Assembly: GCF_000526415.1 (NCBI RefSeq)
Contig: NZ_JAGA01000003.1
Span: forward strand, 682,001-746,000
DNA: 64,000 nucleotides
From: Kallotenue papyrolyticum
GTDB lineage: Bacteria; Chloroflexota; Chloroflexia; Chloroflexales; Kallotenuaceae
Direction: 5' to 3'
Shown: piece after piece, positions 17,141-26,899 of the stretch
Layout: each line of letters starts with the position of its first letter
How positions within the stretch are numbered: the stretch's first letter is position 1
Notes under the pieces: model-generated
Seen by the model: only the letters and a program-made list of their open reading frames with translations
The model's database searches: none
What the model was told of the DNA's origin: nothing
Program-made: the position numbers and the translations under genes

Positions 17141-18439
17141 CTAGCGGGCCAGCACCGCCAGCAGGGCGTCGCGCGCCACACTGCGTTGCTCACCGGAGCG
17201 CAGGTCCTTGACCACTACCTCGCCGCGCGCCAGCTCATCGGGACCGAGCACCAAGGCATAGGGCACGCCCTTCTGGTCGGCCTCCTTGAACTGCTTGCCC
17301 AACTTCTCGGCCTGCAGCGCGGTGATGGTGGGAATGCCCGCGTTGCGCAGCTCACGCGCCAACTGCAAGGCAGCCGGCGTCGTCTCAGGGCTGAAGATCG
17401 TCACGAAGACGCGCGGCCCGCTCTCCAGCGGCGGCACGATGCCGAGCTCGGTCATCACGATCTGCAGGCGCTCGATGCCGAAGGCAGTGCCGACGGTGGG
17501 CACGTCGCGCCCGGCAAAGCTGCCGATCAGCTTGTCGTAGCGGCCACCGCCCAGCAGCGAACCGATCGGCGGCTGTTCGATCACGGCTTCAAAGACGATG
17601 CCGGTGTAGTAGGACAGGCCGCGCGCCAGGCGCGGCGCGACTGCGATCGCGCTCTGGTCCACGCCCATCAGGTCGAGCAGGCGCACTACCTCGGCCACGT
17701 CCTCCACCGCGGCCAGACCACGCGCATCGTCGCTCAGGACGGCGCGCATCGCCGCCAGCACCTCCGCGGCAGCGCCCTCGATGGCGATAAAGGCGAGCAC
17801 CTGTTCGGCCGCCGCCTCACTCACCCCCTGGCGCAGCAGCTCGTCGCGCACGCCGCCCGCGCCGATCTTGTCGAACTTGTCGATGGCGCGATACACGCCG
17901 GCGGCCTGCGCCTCGGCCACGCCCGCCACGCGCGCCAGCGCCGTCAGCACCTCGCGATGGTTGAGCAGCACGCGCGCGCCGCGAAAGCCCAGCGCCTGCA
18001 GCGCATCGACGATCAGCGCCACCACCTCGGCATCCGCCAGCCGCGAATCGACGCCGACGATGTCGATGTCGAACTGGTAGAACTCGCGGTAGCGTCCGCG
18101 CTGCTGCCGCTCGCCGCGATAGGACGGCCCATAGGCATAGCGCCGGAAGGGAAACACAATCTCGTTGGGGTATTGGCCCACCACGCGCGCCAGCGAGACG
18201 GTCTGATCATAGCGCAGCGCCAGCCGATCCTCACCGTACTGCAAGCGGTAGATCAGCTTCTCGTCGTCGCCGATCTTGCCGGCCAGAGTCGCCTCATACT
18301 CGACGATCGGCGTCTGCATCGGCTCGAAGCCGTAGCGCTCGGCCACCTCGGTCAGCGTGCGCACGATGTACTGCCGCAGCCGCATCTCGCGCGGCAGGTA
18401 GTCCTTCATGCCTTTATAGGTTTGCGCCTTGGGCGCCAT
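17141..18439 (-). CDS. hisS: Histidyl-tRNA synthetase
   Basis: A 432-residue class II aminoacyl-tRNA synthetase. Motif 2 is FRRYAYGPSYRGERQQRGRYREFYQFDIDIVG, the HisA motif is ARGLSYYTGIVFE, and motif 3 is VGTAFGIERL. The C-terminal anticodon-binding domain ends with VVVKDLRSGEQ. The start at 18439 (MAPKAQTYKGMKDYLP) has GAGGAG at a good distance; the open frame continues far upstream only as a shadow of era. It follows era by 10 bases and is probably co-transcribed. Confidence 0.96.
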   Translation of the reverse strand: MAPKAQTYKGMKDYLPREMRLRQYIVRTLTEVAERYGFEPMQTPIVEYEATLAGKIGDDEKLIYRLQYGEDRLALRYDQTVSLARVVGQYPNEIVFPFRRYAYGPSYRGERQQRGRYREFYQFDIDIVGVDSRLADAEVVALIVDALQALGFRGARVLLNHREVLTALARVAGVAEAQAAGVYRAIDKFDKIGAGGVRDELLRQGVSEAAAEQVLAFIAIEGAAAEVLAAMRAVLSDDARGLAAVEDVAEVVRLLDLMGVDQSAIAVAPRLARGLSYYTGIVFEAVIEQPPIGSLLGGGRYDKLIGSFAGRDVPTVGTAFGIERLQIVMTELGIVPPLESGPRVFVTIFSPETTPAALQLARELRNAGIPTITALQAEKLGKQFKEADQKGVPYALVLGPDELARGEVVVKDLRSGEQRSVARDALLAVLAR

Positions 18440-18449
18440 GCAACACTCC

Positions 18450-19844
18450 TCAGGATTTAAGGTTGCGGATATCGTAGCCCAGCCAGCGTAGGCTGGCGGG
18501 ATCGCGCCGCCAGTCCTTGCGCACTTTGACCCACAGGTCGAGATAGACCGGCTGCTCCAGCAGGCGTTCGATCTCGAAGCGCGCCGCCGCGCCGATCTTT
18601 TTGAGCATGCGGCCATGCTCGCCGATGACGATCGCCTTGTGGCTTTCGCGCTCGACGTTGACCGTAGCGCGAATGTAGAGCCGCGCACCGCGCTGCTCCC
18701 ACTCTTCGATCTCGATCGCCACGCCGTGCGGCACCTCCTCCTGGGTATTGAGCAGCACCTTTTCGCGGATCAGCTCGGCCACCTGCTCACGCAGCGAGAG
18801 ATCGGTGACCTGGTCCACCGGAAAGAGGCGCGGCCCCAGCGGCAGCCGCTTGACGATCTCTTCCAGCAGCGTGCCCAGGCCCTCGCCGGTCAGCGCCGAG
18901 ACGGCAACCTCCCATTCCCACGGCCCCAGGGCGCGATACTGCTGCAGATAGACATCGGCGCGGCGCGCGCGATCGATCTTGTTCAGCACCAGGATCGTCG
19001 GCTTACGCGCGCGCTTGACCAGCTCGGCGATGCGCTCGTCGAGCGGACCCGGCGGTACGGAGGCATCTACCATGAAGCACAGCACATCCGAGTCGGGGAT
19101 CGCGCGCCGCGCCGCCTGCACCATGAACTCGCCCAGGCCCGACTTGGGTTCGTGCAGCCCGGGGGTATCCACAAAGATCACCTGCGCATCGTCGCGGTTG
19201 AGAATGCCGCGCACCGGCAGGCGCGTGGTTTGCGGCTTGGGCGAGACGATCGATACCTTGCGGCCCAGGTAGGCGTTGAGCAGCGTCGATTTGCCGACGT
19301 TGGGCCGGCCCAGCAATGCCACAAAGCCAACGCGCACCGGCTGTGCCTGCTCTGGCATGGCCGCTGGCGCCTCCGGCGCGGGTGTGGGCAGCGGCGCACG
19401 CTCCTGCGCCGGCTCCTCAGCCGACGGCTCTTCGTCGCCGCCGTAGATCTCCACCAGAAACGGCTCGATATGCGCCAGGCGCTCGCCAATGGCGAACTCC
19501 GGCTCGGCGATCACCTCCACGCCCAGCGCGGCGCCGCTGCGCGCCAAGTCGAAGATCGCCGGGTAGGGCAGCGGTGCGGCGCTGGCCTGTTCGTCGGCGA
19601 AGCGGATCGTCAGGTCGCCCTGCTCGTCCAGCTCGGCCTGGGGATGGGCCAGGGCGTAGCGCAGCGCTTCGGCCAGCAACACACCACCGGTCTCGAAGCG
19701 CAGCCCGCTGATCTGGCCGGCGGCATCCAGCAGAAAGGAACCGCTGCACTCGATCTGCGTGGCATCCTCGCCCTCCTGGATCTCGGCGAAATAGCAGTAC
19801 AGTGCGCGCGCATCGCGATCAAACGTCACTTCGATCATGGTCAA
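18450..19844 (-). CDS. era: GTPase Era with an extra N-terminal domain
   Basis: A 464-residue protein, about 160 residues longer than normal Era (near 300). The C-terminal part is a standard Era: P-loop GRPNVGKS (179-186), switch region PKPQTTR, DTPGLHEP, NKID, and a KH domain with IGEHGRMLKKIG. The N-terminal 90 residues (IEVTFDRDARALYCYF... ISGLRFETGGVLLAEAL) look like a DUF2283-type domain and are followed by a Pro/Glu-rich linker. An internal Met163 (base 19358) would give a normal-length Era, so two products are possible. Era matures 16S rRNA and 30S subunits. Confidence 0.9.
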   Translation of the reverse strand: MTMIEVTFDRDARALYCYFAEIQEGEDATQIECSGSFLLDAAGQISGLRFETGGVLLAEALRYALAHPQAELDEQGDLTIRFADEQASAAPLPYPAIFDLARSGAALGVEVIAEPEFAIGERLAHIEPFLVEIYGGDEEPSAEEPAQERAPLPTPAPEAPAAMPEQAQPVRVGFVALLGRPNVGKSTLLNAYLGRKVSIVSPKPQTTRLPVRGILNRDDAQVIFVDTPGLHEPKSGLGEFMVQAARRAIPDSDVLCFMVDASVPPGPLDERIAELVKRARKPTILVLNKIDRARRADVYLQQYRALGPWEWEVAVSALTGEGLGTLLEEIVKRLPLGPRLFPVDQVTDLSLREQVAELIREKVLLNTQEEVPHGVAIEIEEWEQRGARLYIRATVNVERESHKAIVIGEHGRMLKKIGAAARFEIERLLEQPVYLDLWVKVRKDWRRDPASLRWLGYDIRNLKS

Positions 19845-19889
19845 TCCTTTGCTGCATGCCGGCGGACCGGCGCTGCTGAAGCGGTCGGC

Positions 19890-20609
19890 TCATGGCGCGG
19901 GCGACGGCTGCGGCACGGCTACCGCCGGACACGTACCGGCACGGGCATGGACGGTCACCTGTTGGAAGCCGAGCGCCCGCAGCAGACTCTCCATGCTGCG
20001 GCGCCCCTCCTCAGCGGCGCGCTCGAGCAGGCCGGTCTCGCAGGCGCGCTCCAGGATGCGCTGCTCGGCCACGCGCCGTGCCTCGCTCTCCAGGTCGGGA
20101 TTGCCGCTGGTAAACAAGCCGGTCTCGCGCTCGTACACCTGCGTGCGCTGGTTGTCCAGGCGGCTGACCAGCACCTCGCTGGGCGGCAGGCTGATGGTGA
20201 CTGCGCTGCCGTCGGGACTAACCACAATATCGCCGTCCTCCAGCTTCGACATATCAAACCCGGCGATCACCTCACCGCTAGCGATCAGGATCAGGCGATC
20301 GCCGCGCAGGAAGTTGTAGAGCGCGCCGCCCTGCTGACCGGCGGTGATCACCTGATCGTAGACACCGACCGCTGTTTCCCAGCGATCCAGCGCGCGCAAC
20401 TCGCGCAGCACGGTCGGTCGGTCGGCGTTGATCGTTGTCGGCGCGGGCGCGAGCGGATTGGACAGGCCAACGTCGCGGAACGGATTGAGCTGCGTAATGC
20501 TGCGATTCAGGCCAAAATAGACCAGCCCGGCCAGCGCCGCCAGCGCGATCAGCACCAGCAGCACGCTCGGCAAACAACTGCCGCGCGGGGGATCATCATC
20601 AAAGTACAT
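19890..20609 (-). CDS. DUF4230 membrane-anchored protein
   Basis: A 239-residue protein with one N-terminal transmembrane helix (about residues 14-33) and an extracytoplasmic DUF4230 domain. Family features seen are LYNFLRGDRLILIASGEVIAGFDMSKL, DIVVSPDGSAVTISLPPSEVL, and the helix of Glu/Arg-rich sequence leading to LLRALGFQQVTVHA. The function of the family is unknown; the fold is thought to resemble membrane-anchored scaffolds. Its promoter region is shared, divergently, with rpsB (TATAAT on the minus strand at 20772-20767). Confidence 0.8.
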   Translation of the reverse strand: MYFDDDPPRGSCLPSVLLVLIALAALAGLVYFGLNRSITQLNPFRDVGLSNPLAPAPTTINADRPTVLRELRALDRWETAVGVYDQVITAGQQGGALYNFLRGDRLILIASGEVIAGFDMSKLEDGDIVVSPDGSAVTISLPPSEVLVSRLDNQRTQVYERETGLFTSGNPDLESEARRVAEQRILERACETGLLERAAEEGRRSMESLLRALGFQQVTVHARAGTCPAVAVPQPSPAP

Positions 20610-20766
20610 GCCTCGGCACTCCCTCAGCGATCATGCGGCGCAACGCTTCGGCGCGCCGTTTATCAAAAGCAGGCGCACCATCCACGGCCGTTCGGCGCGG
20701 GATCGGCGCCCTATTGCTGCTTAAGCCACGTACGTTATGGACGCAGTCCACCTTGTTGCCGTTGGC

Positions 20767-20772
20767 ATTATA
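20767..20772 (-). promoter_or_regulatory. -10 element (TATAAT) for the DUF4230-era-hisS side
   Basis: TATAAT read on the minus strand, divergent from the rpsB promoter about 15 bases away. No clear -35. Confidence 0.4.
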
Positions 20773-20785
20773 GCATGCCGGGCCT

Positions 20786-20814
20786 TTGCCCTCCCGTGAG
20801 GCGTATGCTATACT
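20786..20814 (+). promoter_or_regulatory. rpsB promoter
   Basis: TTGCCC (20786-20791), 17-base spacer, TATACT (20809-20814). It leaves a GC-rich leader of about 115 bases before the rpsB start. Confidence 0.6.
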
Positions 20815-20936
20815 ACACTACGGCCCGCCGGGGCCAGCACACACACCTCCCGACCGGGCGGTCTCTGCCGGCGTACAGCTTCGGTCGCCGTTTGGGATGA
20901 CGGAGGTGGCGGAATCAAGAGCACAAGGAGGCATAC

Positions 20937-21689
20937 GTGACCACCGCACCGGCAACCACACCGGAGCAGTCCACGCCCATCGTCTCGATGCGCGAACTGC
21001 TGGAAGCGGGCGTGCACTTCGGGCACCAGACGCGTCGCTGGAACCCGCGCATGCGCCCGTACATCTTCACCGAACGCAACGGCATTCACATCATCGACCT
21101 GCAGCAGACCATTCCGGCGATTCAGGCGGCCTACGACTTCATCGCCGAGCTGACCGAGCGTGGTCAGAAGGTGCTGTTTGTGGGTACCAAGAAGCAGGCG
21201 CAGAGCATCATCGCCGAGGAAGCAACGCGCGCCAACCAGTTCTACGTCGCCAACCGCTGGCTGGGCGGCACGCTGACCAATTTCCGCACCATCCGCGAGC
21301 GGCTCAACTATCTGGCCGAGCTGGAGGCGCGGCGCGACCGCGGCGACTTCGCCAAACTGACCAAGGCCGAGGGTCTGCGGCTAGAGGATGAGATCGCCAA
21401 GCTGAACCGCACGTTTGGCGGCATCAAGACCATGGATCGGCTGCCGGGCGCGCTGTTCGTGGTCGATCCCGATCGCGAAGCGCTGGCGGTCAACGAAGCC
21501 CGCAAGCTGGGCATTCCGATCGTGGCGATGGTTGACACCAACTGCGATCCCGATCTGATAGACCTGGTCATTCCGGCCAACGACGATGCGATTCGCGGCA
21601 TTCGGCTGATCGTCTCCAAGATGGCCGACGCCGCGATCGAGGGGCAACAGCGGCGACAGGCGCGCTACGAGGGCGCGGCCACGGTCTAA
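20937..21689 (+). CDS. rpsB: 30S ribosomal protein S2
   Basis: A 250-residue ribosomal protein of normal length. Family blocks: [56 protein letters not shown], and [25 protein letters not shown]. The start is GTG 20937, supported by AAGGAGG eight bases upstream. It heads the run rpsB-tsf-pyrH-frr-uppS-cdsA-rseP, a common bacterial order. Confidence 0.97.
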   Translation: MTTAPATTPEQSTPIVSMRELLEAGVHFGHQTRRWNPRMRPYIFTERNGIHIIDLQQTIPAIQAAYDFIAELTERGQKVLFVGTKKQAQSIIAEEATRANQFYVANRWLGGTLTNFRTIRERLNYLAELEARRDRGDFAKLTKAEGLRLEDEIAKLNRTFGGIKTMDRLPGALFVVDPDREALAVNEARKLGIPIVAMVDTNCDPDLIDLVIPANDDAIRGIRLIVSKMADAAIEGQQRRQARYEGAATV

Positions 21690-21702
21690 GCAACCGTTCC
21701 AC

Positions 21703-21761
21703 GACCGGAAGACAGGAAGACGGGCGGTGGTCCGAACCGGGCTTCCGGGTCTTCCGGTTTT
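21703..21761 (+). terminator. Terminator or attenuator between rpsB and tsf
   Basis: ACCGGAAGAC pairs with GTCTTCCGGT (10 bases), with an inner GGAAG/CTTCC and CGGT/ACCG pairing, and ends in a T-run. It probably reduces read-through from rpsB into tsf, giving different protein levels. Confidence 0.8.
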
Positions 21762-21873
21762 TATGTCAGGCAGATCGTCCGAGCGGCGGGCGCAGCCGCG
21801 CCGGCACCGGCGCCGGCGTCCGTCCTCAGACGACACGATCGCACCAAACATCACGCAAAGGAGTACAGGAACC

Positions 21874-22407
21874 ATGTCGGTATCAATGGATCAGGTGCGC
21901 GAACTGCGCGAGCGGACGGGCGCCGGCATCCTCGAAGCCAAAAAGGTGCTCGAAGAAGTCGGCGGCGACATGAAGAAGGCCATCGAGATCATGCGCGAGC
22001 GCGGCCTGAAAATTGCTGACAAGAAAGCGGGACGCGAAACGCGCGAAGGACGCATCGACGTCTACGTGCACGCCAACAATCGGCTGGCGGCGATGGTCGA
22101 GGTCAACTGCGAGACCGACTTTGTCGCGCGCAACGACGAATTCATCAAGCTGGTCAAGGACATCGCGCTGCACATTGCCAGCAACCCCGACGTCAAGTAC
22201 GTCCGTCGCGAGGATGTTCCCGCTGGCGAGGCCGAAGCCTATGATGCGGGCACGCCCGACGAGTACTACCAGAAGACCGTGTTGCTGGAGCAACCGTTTG
22301 TGCGCGATCCCAGCCAGACGATCGCCGACCTGGTGCGCACTGCCATCGCCCGCACCGGCGAGAACATCGTGGTGCGTCGCTTTGTCCGCTACGAACTGGG
22401 AGCCTAA
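21874..22407 (+). CDS. tsf: Elongation factor Ts
   Basis: A 177-residue guanine-nucleotide exchange factor for EF-Tu. The N-terminal UBA-like domain reads VRELRERTGAGILEAKKVLEE, and VEVNCETDFVARNDEF is the EF-Tu-contacting core that carries the TDF motif. It is much shorter than the roughly 280-residue E. coli protein and matches the short Thermus/Chloroflexota form with one dimerisation-type core domain. The start at 21874 has AAAGGAGT upstream; the open frame upstream is the rpsB-tsf spacer. Confidence 0.95.
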   Translation: MSVSMDQVRELRERTGAGILEAKKVLEEVGGDMKKAIEIMRERGLKIADKKAGRETREGRIDVYVHANNRLAAMVEVNCETDFVARNDEFIKLVKDIALHIASNPDVKYVRREDVPAGEAEAYDAGTPDEYYQKTVLLEQPFVRDPSQTIADLVRTAIARTGENIVVRRFVRYELGA

Positions 22408-23238
<831 letters not shown>

Positions 23239-23253
23239 AGAGGAGTGTCTGCG

Positions 23254-23811
23254 ATGATCAATGATACGCTCAAGCAGGCCGAAACCCGCATGAAAAAAGC
23301 AGCCGACGATCTCAAGCACACCCTGAGCGGGATCCGCACAGGGCGCGCCTCGCCGGCGCTGATCGAGCACCTGCATGTCGAGGCCTACGGCATGGAAATG
23401 CCGCTCAACCAGTTGGCCAACATCAGCGTGCCCGAGGCGCGCATGCTGGTGATCCAGCCGTACGATCGCTCAACCATGAAAGCGATCGAAAAGGCGATCC
23501 AGAACTCCGATTTGGGGCTCAACCCCAACAACGACGGCCAGGTGATCCGCTTGATCATCCCGCCGCTGACCGAGCAGCGTCGCAAGGAGCTGGTCAAGCT
23601 GGTTAAAAAGGAAGTCGAAGAGCACAAAGTCTCGCTGCGCAACATTCGCCGCGATGCGCTCGGCGATCTGAAAAAGCTGGAGAGCGAGAAGCAGATCTCC
23701 GAGGATGAGCTGAAGCGGGCGCAGGACAAGCTCGAGCAGCTCACCAGCCAGTACACGCGCGAGCTGGATCAGATTGGGCAGGCCAAAGAGCGCGAGGTGC
23801 TCGAAGTCTGA
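23254..23811 (+). CDS. frr: Ribosome recycling factor
   Basis: A 185-residue factor that, with EF-G, splits the post-termination ribosome. It has the full three-helix bundle pattern: an N terminus with [26 protein letters not shown], the insertion domain ([24 protein letters not shown]...PYDRS), and the C-terminal Lys/Arg/Glu-rich helix. ATG 23254 has AGGAG eight bases upstream; GTG 23245 would add three residues but overlaps the ribosome site. It follows pyrH by 15 bases. Confidence 0.96.
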   Translation: MINDTLKQAETRMKKAADDLKHTLSGIRTGRASPALIEHLHVEAYGMEMPLNQLANISVPEARMLVIQPYDRSTMKAIEKAIQNSDLGLNPNNDGQVIRLIIPPLTEQRRKELVKLVKKEVEEHKVSLRNIRRDALGDLKKLESEKQISEDELKRAQDKLEQLTSQYTRELDQIGQAKEREVLEV

Positions 23812-23851
23812 CGCGCCAGGCCAGGCAACGCGTCGAGAGAGGGCAGTGGTG

Positions 23852-24571
23852 GTGGACACAGACATGAGCGCGATTCCGCAACATATTGCGATCATCATGG
23901 ACGGCAACGGCCGCTGGGCGCAACAGCGCGGCCTGCCGCGCGCTATGGGCCACCGCGCCGGTACGGAGAATATCCGGCGCATCGTACAGGAGGCCAAGGC
24001 GCTGGGCGTGCGCTACCTGACGCTGTACGCCTTCAGCACCGAAAACTGGAACCGTCCAGGACCGGAGGTACGCGCGCTCATGGCAATCCTGGGGGAGTTC
24101 ATCGATCGCGAAACGGCAGCGCTGCATGCCGAGGGGGTACAGATCCGCCACCTCGGCAGCCTGGATGGGCTCTCGCCGCAGCTCCAGGCCAAGGTGCGCT
24201 ATGCGCTGGAGTTGACGCGCCACAATACGGCGCTGGTACTGGCCGTGGCCTTCAACTATGGCGGCCGTGCCGATATTGTTCAGGCCGTACGCGCGATCGT
24301 GCGCGAAGGCATTCCGCCCGAAGCCATCACCGAAGCGGTGATTGCCGACCATTTGTACACGCGGGGCATGCCCGATCCGGATCTGATCGTGCGCACCGCC
24401 GGCGAGTTCCGGCTCAGCAACTTCCTGATCTGGCAGGCGGCCTACGCGGAGTACTACAGCACGCCGGTCTTCTGGCCCGACTTCGGACCTGAGGATCTTA
24501 AACAGGCTGTGGCCGCCTATGGACAGCGCGAACGCCGTTTTGGAGCCCTACCGCAGGCTGCTCGCCAGTAA
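23852..24571 (+). CDS. uppS: Undecaprenyl diphosphate synthase (cis-prenyltransferase)
   Basis: A protein of about 239 residues making the C55 lipid carrier for peptidoglycan and glycan assembly. The catalytic block IAIIMDGNGRWA contains the essential Asp; GHRAGTENIR, YAFSTENWNRP, and RTAGEFRLSNFLIWQAAYAEYY are family signatures. GTG 23852 (8 bases after AGAGGG) and ATG 23864 are both possible starts. The gene overlaps cdsA by 53 bases. Confidence 0.95.
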   Translation: MDTDMSAIPQHIAIIMDGNGRWAQQRGLPRAMGHRAGTENIRRIVQEAKALGVRYLTLYAFSTENWNRPGPEVRALMAILGEFIDRETAALHAEGVQIRHLGSLDGLSPQLQAKVRYALELTRHNTALVLAVAFNYGGRADIVQAVRAIVREGIPPEAITEAVIADHLYTRGMPDPDLIVRTAGEFRLSNFLIWQAAYAEYYSTPVFWPDFGPEDLKQAVAAYGQRERRFGALPQAARQ

Positions 24572-25436
24572 TCTGGTCCAACGCGTCACCAGCGCGATCG
24601 TACTGCTGCCGCTGATCGCGCTGATCGTCTGGTGGGGCACGCCCCTTGCCGAGCTGATGGTGCTCGTGCTAGCGCTGCTAGCGCTGCACGAGCTGTTCGG
24701 TCTGTTTCGCACCGCCGGCTATCGTCCGCGCCGCGGCATGGGCTACCTGGGCGTCGGGCTGCTGATCGGCGCGGCTGCTCTACGCGCCTACGTACCCTTC
24801 GACGGCGGGAGCGCGGCGCTGGCGGCGCTCGTCCTGCTGGCGCTGGCGTGGGAACTGCCCCAGCGCGATCGCCAGCAGGCGCTGCTCAACTGGGCGCTCA
24901 CCGTTGCCGGCGTCACCTACATCGGCTGGACGCTGGCGCACTTTCTCTACCTGCGCGATTTGACTCATCCTCTGGCGGCGACGCTCGCGGTGCGCTGGCT
25001 GCGTCTGGAAGCAGGTGCCGCGTGGATCGTGCTGGTGATCGCCATCACCCTCGCCAGCGACACGGCGGCCTACTTCATCGGCCGCACCTGGGGCCGCCAC
25101 CGCCTCGCGCCCTACCTCTCGCCCAAGAAAAGCTGGGAAGGTGCCGTCGCCGGAACGTGCGGCGCGGCCCTGGCTGCCGCGATTCTGGCGCCACTGCTCG
25201 GCCTGCCGCTGACGCTGCCCACCAGCCTGCTGCTGGGTGTGATCGGCAGCATCGGTGGGCAGATCGGCGATCTGGCCGAGTCGTTCATCAAGCGTCAGGT
25301 CAATGTCAAAGACTCGGGCCACCTGATCCCCGGCCATGGTGGCGTGTTGGATCGGCTTGACAGCCACCTCTTCACCGCGCCGCTGTTGTACTACCTGATT
25401 CTGGCGTTGCTGTGGGCGCAGGGCATCGCGCTCTAA
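24519..25436 (+). CDS. cdsA: Phosphatidate cytidylyltransferase
   Basis: A 305-residue membrane enzyme with seven to eight hydrophobic segments that makes CDP-diacylglycerol. The family signature is present near the C terminus: SFIKRQVNVKDSGHLIPGHG followed by GVLDRLDS. SPKKSWEGAVAG is the other conserved loop. The start chosen lies inside uppS, an overlap larger than the usual few bases; a shorter start inside the first 20 residues is possible but no alternative has a better ribosome site. Confidence 0.94.
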   Translation: MDSANAVLEPYRRLLASNLVQRVTSAIVLLPLIALIVWWGTPLAELMVLVLALLALHELFGLFRTAGYRPRRGMGYLGVGLLIGAAALRAYVPFDGGSAALAALVLLALAWELPQRDRQQALLNWALTVAGVTYIGWTLAHFLYLRDLTHPLAATLAVRWLRLEAGAAWIVLVIAITLASDTAAYFIGRTWGRHRLAPYLSPKKSWEGAVAGTCGAALAAAILAPLLGLPLTLPTSLLLGVIGSIGGQIGDLAESFIKRQVNVKDSGHLIPGHGGVLDRLDSHLFTAPLLYYLILALLWAQGIAL

Positions 25437-25443
25437 AGCTAAA

Positions 25444-25464
25444 GCCGCGCAGCTGCTGCGCGGC
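25444..25464. repeat. Hairpin after cdsA
   Basis: GCCGCGCAG-CTG-CTGCGCGGC, a 9-base stem with a 3-base loop, directly after the cdsA stop. There is no T-run on the plus strand; it may weaken read-through or protect the 3' end. Confidence 0.5.
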
Positions 25465-25470
25465 GGTGCA

Positions 25471-25499
25471 TTGACGCTCTTCCGGCTTTTGGGTACACT
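25471..25499 (+). promoter_or_regulatory. rseP promoter
   Basis: TTGACG (25471-25476), 17-base spacer, TACACT (25494-25499). It gives rseP and the genes behind it independent transcription from cdsA. Confidence 0.7.
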
Positions 25500-25559
25500 G
25501 CATACGACGGCGATGCGCAGCGACGGCGGCGTCACGGCGCGCATTGTCAGGAGTAGAGC

Positions 25560-26669
25560 ATGCCGAACTGGTTGTGGGTTCTCACCGTTATTCCGGCCCT
25601 GGGCTTTCTGGTCTTTGTCCACGAGCTGGGCCACTTCCTCACCGCGCTGCGCCTGGGCATCAAAGCTGAAGAGTTCGGCTTCGGCTATCCGCCGCGGATC
25701 ATGACCCTCTTCCGCTGGAAAGGCGTGCCGGTGACCCTCAACTGGCTGCCGCTGGGCGGCTTCGTGCGCTTCGTCGGCGAGGAGGGCAATTTCGAAGCCG
25801 AAGGCTCGCTGGCCTCGGCCGCGCCCTGGCGCAAGATCGCTGTGCTGGCCGCCGGCCCGTTGATGAACCTGTTGGCCGCGGTGGCGCTCTTCGCCCTGGT
25901 GGGGATGATCGAGCCCGTCGGGCAGGTGGTGATCGACCAGGTACAAGCCAACTCGCCCGCCGCGCAGGCCGGCCTGCGCCCGGGCGATGTGATCCTGGAA
26001 GTCGACGGCACGCCGGTCAACACCGCCACGCAACTGGCGCGCCTGGTGCGCGAACACGCCGGCACGCCGTTGACGATCGATGTGCAGCGCGAAGACAACG
26101 GCATGCAGCGCACCTTCCAGGTCACGGTCGTGCCGCGCACGCCCGACCAGTTGCAGCCCGGGCAGGGGCCAACCGGCATCAGCCCGATCGTGCCCTCTGA
26201 GCGCATCGAGGGCTACCGCCTGGCGCTCAACCCCCTCACCGCGCTCTGGTACGGCTTGGTTCGCACGCTCACCTTTTTGATGCTGATGATCACCGGGCTG
26301 GGCGCCCTGCTCGGTTCGCTGCTCGGCCTGAACGATGTCAACGTCTCGGGCGGCGTGGCCGGGCCGGTCGGGATCGCCGTCATGACCGGCGAGGTGGCGC
26401 GCACCGGCGGCCTGCTGAGCTACCTCAACTGGACGGCGATCATCAGCGTCAACCTGGCGCTGATCAACCTGCTGCCGATCCCGGCCTTGGACGGCAGCCG
26501 CATCGTCTTTGCGCTGATCGAATGGCTGCGTCGCGGCAAAAAGGTACCGCCCGAGAAAGAGGCGCTGGTGCATGCCATTGGCATGATGGCACTACTCGGT
26601 CTGATGCTGCTGATCACCTTCTCGGACATCCGCAACATCATCCTCGGGCGCAGTCCCTTCGGTGAGTGA
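25560..26669 (+). CDS. rseP: Site-2 zinc metalloprotease RseP (M50)
   Basis: A 369-residue intramembrane protease. The zinc motif HELGH is at residues 21-25 in the first helix. A PDZ domain (about 120-190, ANSPAAQAGLRPGDVILEVDG) follows. The second catalytic block NLLPIPALDGSRI carries the LDG Asp. Family members cleave anti-sigma factors and remnant signal peptides in the membrane. The start has CAGGAG upstream. The stop overlaps the start of the Cas4-like gene. Confidence 0.95.
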   Translation: MPNWLWVLTVIPALGFLVFVHELGHFLTALRLGIKAEEFGFGYPPRIMTLFRWKGVPVTLNWLPLGGFVRFVGEEGNFEAEGSLASAAPWRKIAVLAAGPLMNLLAAVALFALVGMIEPVGQVVIDQVQANSPAAQAGLRPGDVILEVDGTPVNTATQLARLVREHAGTPLTIDVQREDNGMQRTFQVTVVPRTPDQLQPGQGPTGISPIVPSERIEGYRLALNPLTALWYGLVRTLTFLMLMITGLGALLGSLLGLNDVNVSGGVAGPVGIAVMTGEVARTGGLLSYLNWTAIISVNLALINLLPIPALDGSRIVFALIEWLRRGKKVPPEKEALVHAIGMMALLGLMLLITFSDIRNIILGRSPFGE

Positions 26670-26899
26670 TGACGCAGCGGCGGCTGATCCGGGCCAGCGA
26701 GATCGGTGAATATGTGTACTGCCGGCGCGCCTGGTGGTTGCGCGTCGTGTGTGGACAACAACCCGCCGACCAAGCGCGCCGCGCACAGGGACAGGCGCTC
26801 CACCTCCGGCATGGCCGACAGGTCTGGCTGGCGCAGATTCTGGCGGCATTGGGCCTCGTCCTGGCGCTCCTCGGCATCGGCGTGCTGGTGCTGGGATGA
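26669..26899 (+). CDS. Cas4-like nuclease, N-terminal half with membrane helix
   Basis: A 76-residue protein. It begins like Cas4/DUF83 nucleases: RASEIGEYVYCRRAWWLR, with Cys18 at the place of the first iron-sulfur ligand, and GQALHLRHG with a His at the place of the first metal ligand. It then ends in a transmembrane helix (about 53-75). The rest of the nuclease is encoded by the next gene in another frame, which starts as ATGA over this stop. The start overlaps the rseP stop. Either two subunits form one enzyme, or a frameshift joins them; a sequencing indel is also possible. Confidence 0.75.
   Translation: MTQRRLIRASEIGEYVYCRRAWWLRVVCGQQPADQARRAQGQALHLRHGRQVWLAQILAALGLVLALLGIGVLVLG

Noticed and set aside
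18615-20900. 761-codon plus-strand frame opposite era and the DUF4230 gene
   Set aside because: A GC-rich antisense shadow of recognised genes, His/Arg/Gln-rich without domains.
24780-26573. 597-codon minus-strand frame opposite cdsA and rseP
   Set aside because: Antisense shadow with no domain signals.
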